64,000 nt of DNA, from the NCBI GenBank assembly GCA_004431415.1, contig QPMI01000048.1, positions 124,001 through 188,000 of the forward strand. The letters run 5' to 3'. The stretch is from Cyanophora paradoxa (taxonomy: Eukaryota > Glaucocystophyceae > Cyanophorales > Cyanophoraceae). Position numbers and translations under genes: made by a program. Below the pieces are notes generated by a model, which did no database searches, was not told where the DNA came from, and saw nothing but the letters and a program-made list of their open reading frames with translations. Positions 1 to 10,354 of the stretch are shown in pieces. The first letter of the stretch is position 1; each line of letters opens with the position of its first letter.

Positions 1-2905
1 GCAGGGCCGGCGGCTCGGGATCGGGATCGCGCACGGTTGAGCAGCTCGACGAGCTTCGTCGCGTCCATCGAACCCGCCAGCGGCGTAAACTCGACTCTGC
101 AAGGGCGCGACTACAAACTTCGAATTCGGAACTCGAATGGGTTGCTTCGTCGCGGAGGCGGCGGAGGCCTAGGCTATAGCTAGGGGGTCATATACGTGAT
201 GGCGTGCACACGCATGTCGGGCTAGACGTCAAGGCTAGCTATAGGGGCCTAGGCTAGGTTGGTCAAGGCCAGGGGCCGGGGTCATCCACGCGCATGTCGG
301 CGAACAGGATGGCGACGCCCTCGATGCGGTCCGCGATGCACTCCGCGGGCCGCTCCATCAGGCGATGCGCGATCCTGCGCGTGCGATACGTGTTATGGTC
401 AGATCACCGGATTGAGGACGTGCATGTGTTTACAACGCATCGCGAAGCGCCACGCACGGGGCCGGCAACATGTTTTGCAGGAGGCTCTCAGTTCTGTGCG
501 GCGGGCGCGTGCGCGTGTCAGAACAAGGCGCAGGCGCATGCAGCCTGACGTGGACGTCGTGATCGTTAATCGGCCCCGGCCCCGCCCCCGCCCCCACGCA
601 CTTCTGCTTCTGGTCGTCCAGCCGTGTCTGGAGTGCCTTTCGGACGCTGATGTCTCGGATCTGCCGCGCGCGCATATTCATGCCGCGTACGCGTCAGCGT
701 GTACGTGTACAGCAGTCTCCGACTGTCATCGTTTCAAAAAATCAAATGGCCATGGTAAGCCCCCCCAGATCGTTTTGCCATCGTTTTAAGTTGAATGCCA
801 TCGTTTTAAGTGGAAGTTAAAGGCCCTCCGATTTCATTTCGCACCATGCCGACAAAGTAGTGTTCGGCTCCGATGACCACGTCACTGCGCGGCGCGCGCG
901 CCGGCGTCGGCGACGGCGCTGGCGAGAGCGAGCGGGCGCATTCTATAGCTACTAGGCTAGAGATGTTAATATTCGAGGGGAGGATGGCCCGGACTTCATC
1001 GAGAGCTCGATGGGGAAGAGGGAGCCGTCGCCCGGCCGCATCGCGGTCACCTGTGCCGGAAGCATCTAAATCTGAGCTGCAAAGCACAGGCACACGAGGG
1101 GCGAACCTCCCGAATCGTACCGGCGACGGTGGGCCGCCCCGAGCGGAGGTAGGCCTCGATGTAGCCGTCTGTCACCCCGATCCCGCATGAATCACAATTC
1201 TTCTCCAATAGACGCAAAATGAAAGCTTAATTAATTGTAAGCTTAAGGCCCCCGCGCACCGTGGACGCGGGCCACCTCGGGCGGCATGAGCATCGCCACG
1301 TTTCGGCCCACAAGCTCCTCCTGCGACTCCACCTGGAACACTGCGCGCCCGTGCGCGCATGAGGATACGCTATGATGTGAAGGGCGCTCGAGGTCATTAT
1401 AATTAGTATTAATCCCGCCGCACTTGTGAGGGTCATGCGGTTGACAGAGACGATGGTGCACCGCGAGTCGATGAGGATGACGGCGTCGTTCGCGATGTCC
1501 TGCCGCACAGCGAATTTGAAATTTAAATCAATATGCGCGCGGCGCCGGCCGTGATGTATGGTTCTTAAAGCTTAGAACTAGCGTTTTCCCTCGCGCGCAC
1601 CATAATCTGTTTGCTTCGGTATTCCTCTGCCCTCATTTTCGCAACGGCAGCCTCCGCCCTGCGCGTCGTGGATCAGAGACTCAGAATTCGAAAGAGACGG
1701 CGACGCGCGCTGGCTCGCATCCGGAGCGAATGATCATATAAATTAAATGAGCGCACATGGCTCGCTGCGACGCGACGCGGGCCGCGGCCTCGCGGCGGCT
1801 GCGCGCGTCCCGCAGCACGCCCACAAAGTACACAGCGCCGCCGAGGCTCATCGAGCTGCGCCGCCGCCGTCAATTCACGCGAGCTCGAGAAACGAACTCG
1901 AAGTCTAACTCTAATTAATAATATTTATGGCGCAGGACGGGCCGGGGCGGGGCGCCGGCGGGCTCGCCTGAGGGAGAGCTCGCAGGGGATCTCCTCGCCC
2001 GCCGCCGTCAGAGCCATCACGTCGCGAGAGGCCCCCGCGACTTTCGCCCGCCCCGAACGCAGGAATCGCGCGACGTATCCGTCTGGGAGGGGGTCGCTTA
2101 AGCTTCAGGATCGGCCGCGGCGGGGCTGAATTCGAAAGGACGGCGGCACCGTGCTCTGCGGCGACGCCCTTCGGCATGAGCGCGCTCACGTTGCGGCCCA
2201 GCAGGTCGGCCTCGCGGTAGCCCAGTAGAGCCTCGGCCCGCTCATTCACGGCCAGCATCCGGCACTGCGAGTCTGCCGACGTCCCGCCTCGGTCGTCAAG
2301 CTTAAGATTCGCACGCGATTGCCGCATGGATTGTAATTAATGTTGGATTCGAGCACCAATTACGACGACCGCGTTGATCTCGTCGGCCGACTCTGGATCT
2401 GTGGGCATCGATATCGCGATCGTACTGGCGCCGGTGCGGTTATAAAGGGGGTCGACCGGCGCCGGCCTCGCCCCGCCATCGCGCAGAGCTCGAGCGGCCA
2501 CGTGCACGTGCACGTTCGCATCCGCTGGGACCTGCAGGGGCGCCACCTTCATCTTCCCTTGACGCCGCCGCTGCATCAATGGTTGCAGGTTCTTTAGTCA
2601 GGAGATCAGAGGCGTAAGCATCAGGAATTCGAGAATTGAATATCGTTGCCATGCATATATATGATGCGTGCATGTGGTGCGCAATGAGGAACTGACCTTC
2701 CCTCGACCTCCTCCGGATCCCGCCCTAGCGCTCTTGGCCAGCATGCGGGCAGTGGCCAACGCGAGGATGAGAGCCGCCGCGCCGACTCCCGCTGCTGCCC
2801 CTGCAGCGGCCGCGGGCACCTCGCCGCGGACCAAGGCGAGTGCGGCAAGAGACGCCGTTGTTGCCGCTGCGGTGCGCTTGAGTGTTAAGACGGTAACGTT
2901 GTAAA
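1..2905 (-). CDS. PAS-PAS class III adenylyl/guanylyl cyclase, partial at its C-terminus
   Basis: Makes a cyclic nucleotide at a membrane, probably under control of PAS sensors. Reading down the minus strand: a hydrophobic helix (VGAAALILALATARML, about 2790-2740); PAS-1 in exons near 2390-1745, with NERAEALLGY, DLLGRNVSALMP, DGYVARFLRSGRAKVAG and GGAVYFVGVLRD; PAS-2 near 1508-838, with DAVILIDSRCTIVSVN, ELVGRNVAMLMP, DGYIEAYLRSGR, DGSLFPIELSM and HYFVGMVR; a signalling helix at 681-615 (IRDISVRKALQTRLDD); then the cyclase start (SLLQNMLPAP, IAHRLMERP, ADRIEGVAILFAD). The hallmark FADIVEFT is rebuilt only if the intron at 97-293 uses a GC donor; it is followed by SMDATKLVELLNRA. The catalytic domain continues off the left edge, so ATP versus GTP choice cannot be read. 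The true N-terminus is not fixed; an upstream hydrophobic exon near 3050-3000 is possible. Confidence 0.85.
97..293 (-). other. GC-AG intron inside the cyclase FADIVxFT motif
   Basis: On the minus strand the exon ends GCCGACAT, then GCGCGTGG begins the intron, which ends in TTGCAG. Joining at GC gives F-A-D-I-V-E-F-T, the conserved metal-binding motif of class III cyclases. The nearest GT (in GCGTGG) gives neither the right frame nor the Ile-Val pair. Confidence 0.8.
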
Positions 2906-5218
2906 GGCGAGCCTCGGAGTGTGTATAAGGCTATATACTACACATATGCATGCATATGTGCACATGTAAACATATATTCGTGGCATTGCGAAATGGGCAC
3001 TGACCGAGAAGGATGATGGGCACGAGGAAACATGCAACGCGCACGTATACGTATACCACAGGGTCCACGTGCACAGTGCACGTGCACGTGCATACAGGGC
3101 GGCGTCTGTATGCATCGACATCGTGATCCTTTTTACCGCTAGCTATAGCGGCTGCTGCTTGGGGCGCCAGCGCTTGCAATTGAGCCAGCGGTTGCAATTG
3201 CGCATTCGGCTGACGCTGCTGGTGATTTAGAGTGGCGTGATCATGCATATGATCGTAATTATAATTAAGAGCATTCGGAGCGCTCTGTGCAACATGTCTC
3301 CCTGCATGCACAGCTGCTGCGGGCGAGATCGGGACGCCCGCTAGCGCTGCAGCTGAATTCGCCGATATGCATGTTGAAGTTGCTGACCTAGGCCTGTGCG
3401 ACTCCTCATCGATATCGCTCGTACGCGTGGCGCCGGCGCAAATACACGCGTAGTCGGCCCGGCAAACGCGGGCGTCTGCTTCTTGCATGCCACAGTGCAC
3501 TGCGGCAGGCCAAAGCCACTGCGCGGCCACAATTGCAGCGTTAGCTGCTGCGCATGCTAAGCTGCAGCCTGCACGGCGGCCCTGCAGTGCAAGCTAAACT
3601 CCCTGAGTCAAGAAGTCTGGCCTTGAAGATCTAGCTATAGAAGGCCCTGATGGGTTGCGGCCCAACTTGCGGGCGCCGGCTAGCTCAGCAGCTGCAGCCT
3701 GCTAGGCTGCAGGAGTCAGCAGCAGGACCACTGGGGCCCCAGACCCTAGCTCGCGCTGGCGATTTTTGACGCTGGCGAATTAAGCCTTTGTATCGAGAGT
3801 GGGGTACCGGGCTTCGGCGGGCTACCGTAGTACTACCACTGTCTACCAGCTGCAGCGCTAGCGGCTGACCTTTCTATGGCGAAGTCGCGGACTCGCGGGG
3901 TGGCCGGGCGAAATCAAGACGCTGGCGGATTAATTTTCGTCAGGATTTCCAGCCTGCAGGCTGCAGCCTGCAGGGGTGCGGCAACGGTAGAGCCTCGGAG
4001 AGGCGCCGGCCGGCGCCGGCGGGCTCCGAGCTCGAGCTCGAGGCCCGAGGCTCAGGCGGCGCACTAATAGTAGTACTAGGTACTAGATAGTCTACTAGGA
4101 CTGTACTACAGTACTACTACTACGGTAACTTGTCTGTAAGGCTGTTAACGTTGTGTACATGTTAGACGCGGATAGACGAGGTAACCCATTCGTCTAACTT
4201 AATTCCCGGCCCGTCTAACTGTCCCTGAAGGGGGTACTACGGTATGTTATAGTACTGCTTGTATGGAGCGGCCATGCGGCTGGCATGCGCCCGCATGCGC
4301 GCGCTGCGTCACACACACAGCCTGCAGCTGCGTGATGCACATGCATATCATAGTATGCGCAGCTCGTCTATTTTGGAGGGTACCCGGTGGGCAACCGTCT
4401 AACGAAATACCCGTCTAACATAACAGCGTTACCCATAGCTATACTCCCGGCGGAGTCTCCCGCGCGTAACGCACGTGCAACGTCGTCGACTCGTCGTGCA
4501 TCGAAATCGTCGTGCAAATCACTGCGCGCGCAAATTCCAGCGCAATCGCCGCAATGCCGCGCCGAATGATCCCGAATCAGTGCACGTGCCGATCGGATCC
4601 CTTTTTTTTAATTCACTCCCTTTTCGGAATCCGCCGCATTATCCGCGGCGGATCGCGCGCGGAATCGCCGCGGATCTTGTCAACAATGATTCATGATTAA
4701 TGATTGCAAAATTGCAATTGCCAAAAGTTGCGTGCAAATATTACAAATAGCTAACATTCATTCAGAGCTTTTTCGAGAGCCTCTGTTGTTTTCGAGCCTT
4801 TTTCACTGTCGATCGCGAAACACTGATGTACTGTAGCGGCAGTGTAGCCTCACCACGTATAGGAAGGCCTCGAAGGCCCTCGATCTAGATCTAGATCTAG
4901 AGGCTAGAGCGCGCGCACCGCGGCGTACGTCAATCCAAATCCGCGCATATGTCGCAACCCAAAAAAAGACGCAGGAACCCTGCAGATTTAATTTAATCCT
5001 GTCTCGGACTACCAACACAAACAACGGATCCAGAGCTGACGGGCGCGGCGCGAGGGGCGCGGGGGCCAGGGGCCTTGTCCCAGGCGTCCCCTACTCGTCG
5101 CGAGCGGGCAGGGGCTGCCAGGAGGGGATAAGGGACGCGAAGAAGGCAACGACGAGATCCCTGGGTGAGGGCGAAATTCACGGCACGAAAGCATCAGGAA
5201 AGATAGCCTGGACCGACC
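2906..5218. other. Intergenic spacer rich in short palindromes
   Basis: No convincing gene. The stretch from about 2930 to 4350 is dense in restriction-site-like palindromes and their chains: CTGCAG/CCTGCAGG near 3690-3975, TGCATGCA, GTAC, CTAG, GCTAGC, TAGCTATAGC and alternating TACTAGTA/AGTACTACTAC near 4065-4260. The part from 4400 to 5000 looks less repetitive but codes for nothing recognised. Open frames here (for example the minus-strand frame 2931-3530) have low-complexity translations, although one short hydrophobic stretch near 3050-3000 could be an upstream exon of the cyclase. Confidence 0.6.
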
Positions 5219-6924
5219 TTATCTCGATGAAGAAATCGACGACGCCGAGCCTCGCCCGGGGGCGCGGCGCCGCGGCTGCGTGCGTGCGGGAGGGCGTGAG
5301 GGGGTACGCGAAAGAAATCTTGGGGAGAGTGGCGGGGTCACCGGGGGCGTCGGGGGCGCCGGGTACGTTCAGCGGCGCGGGCGGGGCCGGCGGGGCCTGC
5401 TCCCGAATCCGGGGGGCGAATCGGCGCAGGAACGCGAGCCGCCCCGTCTCGTGCCTGCGGCGAAAGCGTCGGCCGCCGGGGGGTGGGGAGGGGAGCGGGG
5501 GGTTGAGAGGGGGGTACGGGGCGCACAGGTACACGAGGATGGCGATGAGGGCGCATGCCATCATACGCTCGCTGCCGCTGTCCTGCGCGGGGGGGGGGTA
5601 CAAATCAGCAGAAAGAAAGGGGAACGGGCCGGATTCGAACCTGGGAGAGGATGAAGACGAGGAGGGCGAGCTTGGCGATGAGCCAGGGGTTCAGGCGGTG
5701 GAGCACGTCGTTGGCGCGGTTGAAGGCGAGCTCGGCCGCCCCCGGGCCCCGCGGCTGCTCGGGCTGCGGCGCCGCGGGCTGCCCCGGCGTGGGCGCCGCC
5801 TGCGGGGCGCCCGGCGCTGCCGCGCGCCCGTAGAGAGCGTGCAGGCCGGGGGCGGCCGCCTGGACGGGGTACGCCTGCCCGTTCGCGTACACGACGCCCT
5901 GCGGGAGCCCGGCCCTGAGGCGAGCGAGCGCCCAGTCAGAGCGGCGGCGGCGGCGGCGGCGGGCGGGGCGGATCGCACCCCCAGTACATCGGCGCGGCGG
6001 CAGCGGCTGCGGCTGCGGCTGCTGCTGCTGCCTGGTCCGGCTGGCCTCCGGCCCGGGCCTGGGCCTGGGCCTGGGCCTGGGCCTGGGCCTGGAGGTGCGC
6101 CGCCAGCATCTGATTCTGGATCATCGCGTACTGCATCATCTGAGCCTGCATCATCTGAGCCTGGTACATCTGCATCTGCATCGCCGCCTGCTGGGCGGCG
6201 GTGTAGCCCTGCTGGCCCTGCGCACCCTGGCCGCGCGCCGCGCGCGTGACGTCAGCAGCGCGGCAGCGCTCCGGGCGCGGCGGGCCACGGGGCGAACCGC
6301 CATGCCGTACATCGCTGGGTTGTACCCGGCGGCCATCGCGGCGGCCATTGCCGCCTGCGCTGCTGCCGCCGTCGCCGCCGGGCTCGGTGACCGCGGCCCG
6401 GACGAGCCGGACGCCTGCGGGGCCGCCGAGGCGGCAGAAGAGGACGAGGACGACGCCACCGGAGCGCTCGAAGACGAAGAGGAAGCCGCGGGCGCAGCGG
6501 GCGCGACTTCCGGGGCCGGCTGTGCTGGCTGGGTCGCCGGCGCCTTCCCGGCGGCGGCCGAGGACGACGGGGCTGGGGGCGAAGGCTTGCTGGGGCAAAC
6601 GATGTGGACGGTTTGCGGCATGCTCAGGTCGTTCTGCGGCAGCGGGCCTTAGAGGAGCGCGGCGGTGTTCGGGGCTCTGGAATGCACCATCCGGAAGACA
6701 TCGGCGAGCTCCTCGTCTCCGGGCAGCACGCGGCCGGCGAAGATGAGCTTCTGGCATTCGGGAGAGGGCCGCGTCGCGTATGTGCGTGACAGCTCCTCCT
6801 TCAGGCGCTCGACGCTCCACGAGGTCGGCGCCTCGAGCTTGTGGTCTCCTTGGAGGCCAGAGGGGTTCTTTATGACGAGCATCACGACCGCCGGCGCGGG
6901 CGGCGCTTGCGCGGGTTCGGCCAT
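5219..6924 (-). CDS. HERP-like ubiquitin-domain membrane protein (ER-associated degradation)
   Basis: Likely relative of HERPUD1/2, ER membrane proteins that present a cytosolic ubiquitin-like domain to the degradation machinery. Exon 1 (from 6924) carries the ubiquitin-like fold: VVMLVIKNPSG, WSVERLKEELSRTY, CQKLIFAGRVLPGDEELADVF, continued after a short intron by TVHIVCPSK, the usual end of this domain in HERP. A Ser/Ala/Pro-rich linker follows (6600-6330), then a Gln/Met-rich stretch (6230-6100) with a five-fold Gln-Ala repeat and poly-Ala. Near 5700-5650 comes LNPWLIAKLALLVFILSQ, the HERP-type membrane hairpin, then a second hydrophobic helix (MMACALIAILVYLCAP) and TGRLAFLRRFAPR. Introns near the end start GTACCC, and splicing on that pattern puts the stop at 5219-5221. 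The exact last exon is uncertain. Confidence 0.8.
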
Positions 6925-7196
6925 CTTCGACGGGTACAGGTCAAATCAACCGGGCGGGTACAGCTCGCTCCGCAAGCTCGCTCGGCTTGCAGCCTTCGGA
7001 GAATCTCGGCCCGTAGTTCTGCAGCATCGAGGGGCCCCGTGACCGGGTTGTCGTGCCTGGCCTTGTTGCCGCTGCCACGTCCTGAGCCGCGGCCCCGAGC
7101 GGTGGGGCCGCGGCCGTGAGCGGCGTGCCCGCGCTCCCCTCGTCTATTGCAAGTAGCTACTTCTGCCGGCGGCGCGCTGCGCGAGGCGGCAGCAGC
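6925..7196. promoter_or_regulatory. Divergent promoter region between the HERP-like gene and the myosin gene
   Basis: The start codons of the two genes face away from each other across 272 bases, so this interval must hold both promoters and 5' leaders. No TATA-like or other recognised element could be picked out by eye. The open frames crossing it have Arg/Ala-rich translations typical of GC-rich non-coding sequence. Confidence 0.5.
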
Positions 7197-10100
7197 ATGG
7201 AGGTTCCTGCGGTCGAGGTGAGCCTGCCTTGGCGTGCCCGTGCGCGAGGGGGGTCGATTCTGCGGCGGGTGACGCGTTGCCGATGCCTGCACGCGTGCCG
7301 CGGGGCCCGAGCGCCGCGAGGCCGCCGCTGCCGTTGCCGCTTTGAAACCAGGGCCACTGTGGCCCGAGCGCGCTCGCGGCAACGCCTCCCCCGCATTTAA
7401 CACATATCCGGGTCATCTGTCAATCCCCGCGGGCCGCACGTCGATGCCTCGCATGTAACGCTGAGCTTCCTCTCGTCCGCAGGCGGCGCGGGTCTACGTC
7501 TATGACGACGCGGGGCGCCAGTGGGTCGACGCCCGGGTCGTGCCGGGATCGTACGACCAGGAGAGCCGCACCTGCGCCGTCCGGACGCACGGAGGGCAGG
7601 AGATGCGGCTCCCGTACCAGGACCTGAGCTTCGCGAACGACGGGCCGGCCGTGGAGGACATGTGCGTCCTGAGCCACCTGAACGAGCCCGCGATACTCCA
7701 GAACGTCCGCGCGCGCTTCGCGGCCGACGAAATCTACGTGCGCTGCCATCCCTCCTCCCTTCGCGGCGCCGCGCCGCGCTCACGCCCGCGCTCGCCCGCA
7801 GACGTACACGGGCCGCATTCTGGTGGCCGTGAACCCTTTCCGGGACGTCGACGCGCTCTACACGCGGGAGCGCATGGCGGGGTACCATGGGAAGAAGCAC
7901 GGGGAGCGCCCGCCCCACATCTTCGCGGTGGCCGAAGAGGCGTACGCCGCCATGCGCGCGACGGGTACGAACCAGTCCATCCTCATCAGCGGCGAGTCCG
8001 GCGCGGGGAAGACCGAGAGCACCAAGTTCTGCAGTGCGCGGCGTCTTCCCCCCTCGGCTTTTCTGGGCCCCCCCCTCTTCTCTCGCGCCCCGCCCAACGC
8101 TGTCCGCCCGCAGTGGAGTTTCTGACGCACGCCGGCTTCGGCCTGGAGTCCCGCGTCGGGCAGGGTACACCCGATTCCTTCGCGCGGTCCATCGCCGAGC
8201 AGGCGCGGCGCCCCCGGCCCCTCGAGCCCTCTGGGATCGCTCACGGGAGTTTAAAACCGCAGGTCCTGGAGTCGAACCCGATCCTTGAAGCCTTCGGCAA
8301 CGCGCGCACGCTCCGCAACGACAACTCCTCTCGCTTCGGCAAGTTTATCGAGATCAAATTCGACACCGCCGGCCGCGTCGCGGGGTACGGGCCACTCCGG
8401 CTTCCGTCCCACGTATCCCGGCCTCTGACGCGCCCTTGTTAGTGCCCGGATTCAGACGTACCTTCTTGAGAAGTCCCGCGTCGTGCGGCAGTCCCCCGGC
8501 GAGCGGAACTTCCACGTTTTCTACCAGGTACCCCCCAGGCCGCCCGCCTCTTTCGCTCCCGTACCCCCGGCCGACCGCATTCCCCCCGCGCAGCTCTGTG
8601 CGGGGGCGGACCCTGCCCTACGCGGTGCGTCCCCGCATCCGCCGCGTTCCGAATCCCCGTACCCCCTCCCTGCTCACTGTATCCCTCTCAGAGCGCCTGC
8701 GGCTCCGGCCGGCGACGGAGTTCAGGTATCTCCGCCAGGGCAACTGCTTCTCAATCGAGGGCGTCAGCGACTCCGAGGAGTTCGCCCGGACCTCGGTACC
8801 CTCCCGCTTCCCCCCAACACCGTACCTCCCTCACGTTCTCCCGTGCCCCCCAGAGGGCCATGGAGGTGGTGGGGATGTCGGGGGAGGAGCGGGAGTCGGT
8901 GTTCCGGGTACTGGCCGCCGTCCTGGCGATTGGGGAGCTGGACTTTACCCCCGCGGCCTCCGCCCCCGCCTCTGCTTCCGCCCCCGCCGCCCCCGCCCCC
9001 GCCTCGGCCTCTCCGGCCTTGCTAGAGTCTGAGGACGGAAGCGCCGGAGACTCGGCCCCTCCTCCTCCTCCTCCCCCGCCGCCCCCTCCGCTCCCCGACG
9101 GCGCCCCCTCCTCCTCCTCCTCCTCCACCTCCTCCTCGGAGTGCTACGCCGTCTCGAGCCCCGCGGCGCTGCGGGCCGCCGCGGAGCTCTCCGGCCTCCA
9201 CCCCCTCGACCTCCAGGCGCGCTCGGATCAGATCAGATCTGATCTGATCTGATGCGCTCCAGTCCAGTCCAGTCTCATCCGTTTGCAGGCGACGCTGTGC
9301 TCGCGGCGGCTGGAGGCGCGCGGCGAGCGCTACACCGTCCACCGCTCCCTCGAGCAGGTGACTAGCCGCGCCGCATCCGCGATCCAAACGAGGCTGGGCG
9401 ATCTAGAAGACGGATGAGGTCTATCTATCTATCTAGTTAGCTATCTAACTTTAGAAGATCTATCTAGCTAGGAATGCTGCTCCTCGCCCCCATCCATCGC
9501 CCCTCGCCCTCTGCGCTCCCGACGCCCTCCCGCGCAGTGCGTGGCGACGCGGGACGCGCTGGCGAAGGCCCTCTACAGCCGCCTCTTCCGCTGGCTCGTC
9601 GACCGCCTCAACCGGTGCGCCCGCCTCGCCGCCCGGCCGGCCGGCGCCCCTGCAGCGGGAAGGAGTTGGGCCGGCCCTCTCACCTCCCCTCTCGCCTCCC
9701 CCCTCCCGGCCTCCAGGTCCATCTCCGGGGACCTGCCGTCGGACCGCAACTGCGTCTCCATCCTCGACATCTTCGGCTTCGAGTGCTTCGAGGTGCGCCC
9801 CGGGGCGCAGAGTAGGCGCCCCGGGGCCTGGCGCTCGGCCCTATGCTCAGCCTGACGCGCCCGCCTCCACCCCACCCCCCCCCCCCCCTCCCCCCCCTCA
9901 GCGGAACAGCTTCGAGCAGCTGTGCATCAACTACGCGAACGAGAAGCTGCAGCTCAAGTTCACCGCCGACGTCCTCAAGGGTGCGCCGGCGCTCCTGCCC
10001 GGAGGTGCCGGGCCGGGCCGGGCCGGGGCCGGGCCGGGCCGGGGCCGGGTGCCGGGCGCGGGGCGCGGTGTATTTCTCCGCATGCGGAGACGCAATGAGG

Positions 10101-10320
10101 AAGCGGAAGCGGGCGGCGCCCCTCTAGCGGGGGGGGGGAGGGGGGGGGGGGGGGGCGTATGGGGGCGCGGGGGTGGGCGTATGGGGGCGCGCGGGGTGGG
10201 CGTATGGGGGCGCGGGGCGCGGCGTCTTTCTCCGCACTGCGTCTCCCCCAGCCCTCACGCCCTCCCCCTCCTCCCCCGCAGGCGAGCAGGAGCTCTACGC
10301 CTCGGAGGGCGTCCCCTGGT

Positions 10321-10354
<34 letters not shown>

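Noticed and set aside
259-789. Plus-strand open frame over the cyclase exons
   Set aside because: The minus strand in this interval encodes recognisable cyclase and signalling-helix sequence; the plus frame is Arg/Cys-rich shadow translation.
2931-3530. 199-residue minus-strand frame upstream of the cyclase
   Set aside because: Most of it translates palindromic low-complexity DNA. Only a short hydrophobic end might belong to the cyclase gene, and that could not be confirmed.
5227-6249. 340-residue plus-strand frame opposite the HERP-like gene
   Set aside because: Antisense shadow: the minus strand has the ubiquitin-like domain and HERP membrane helices.
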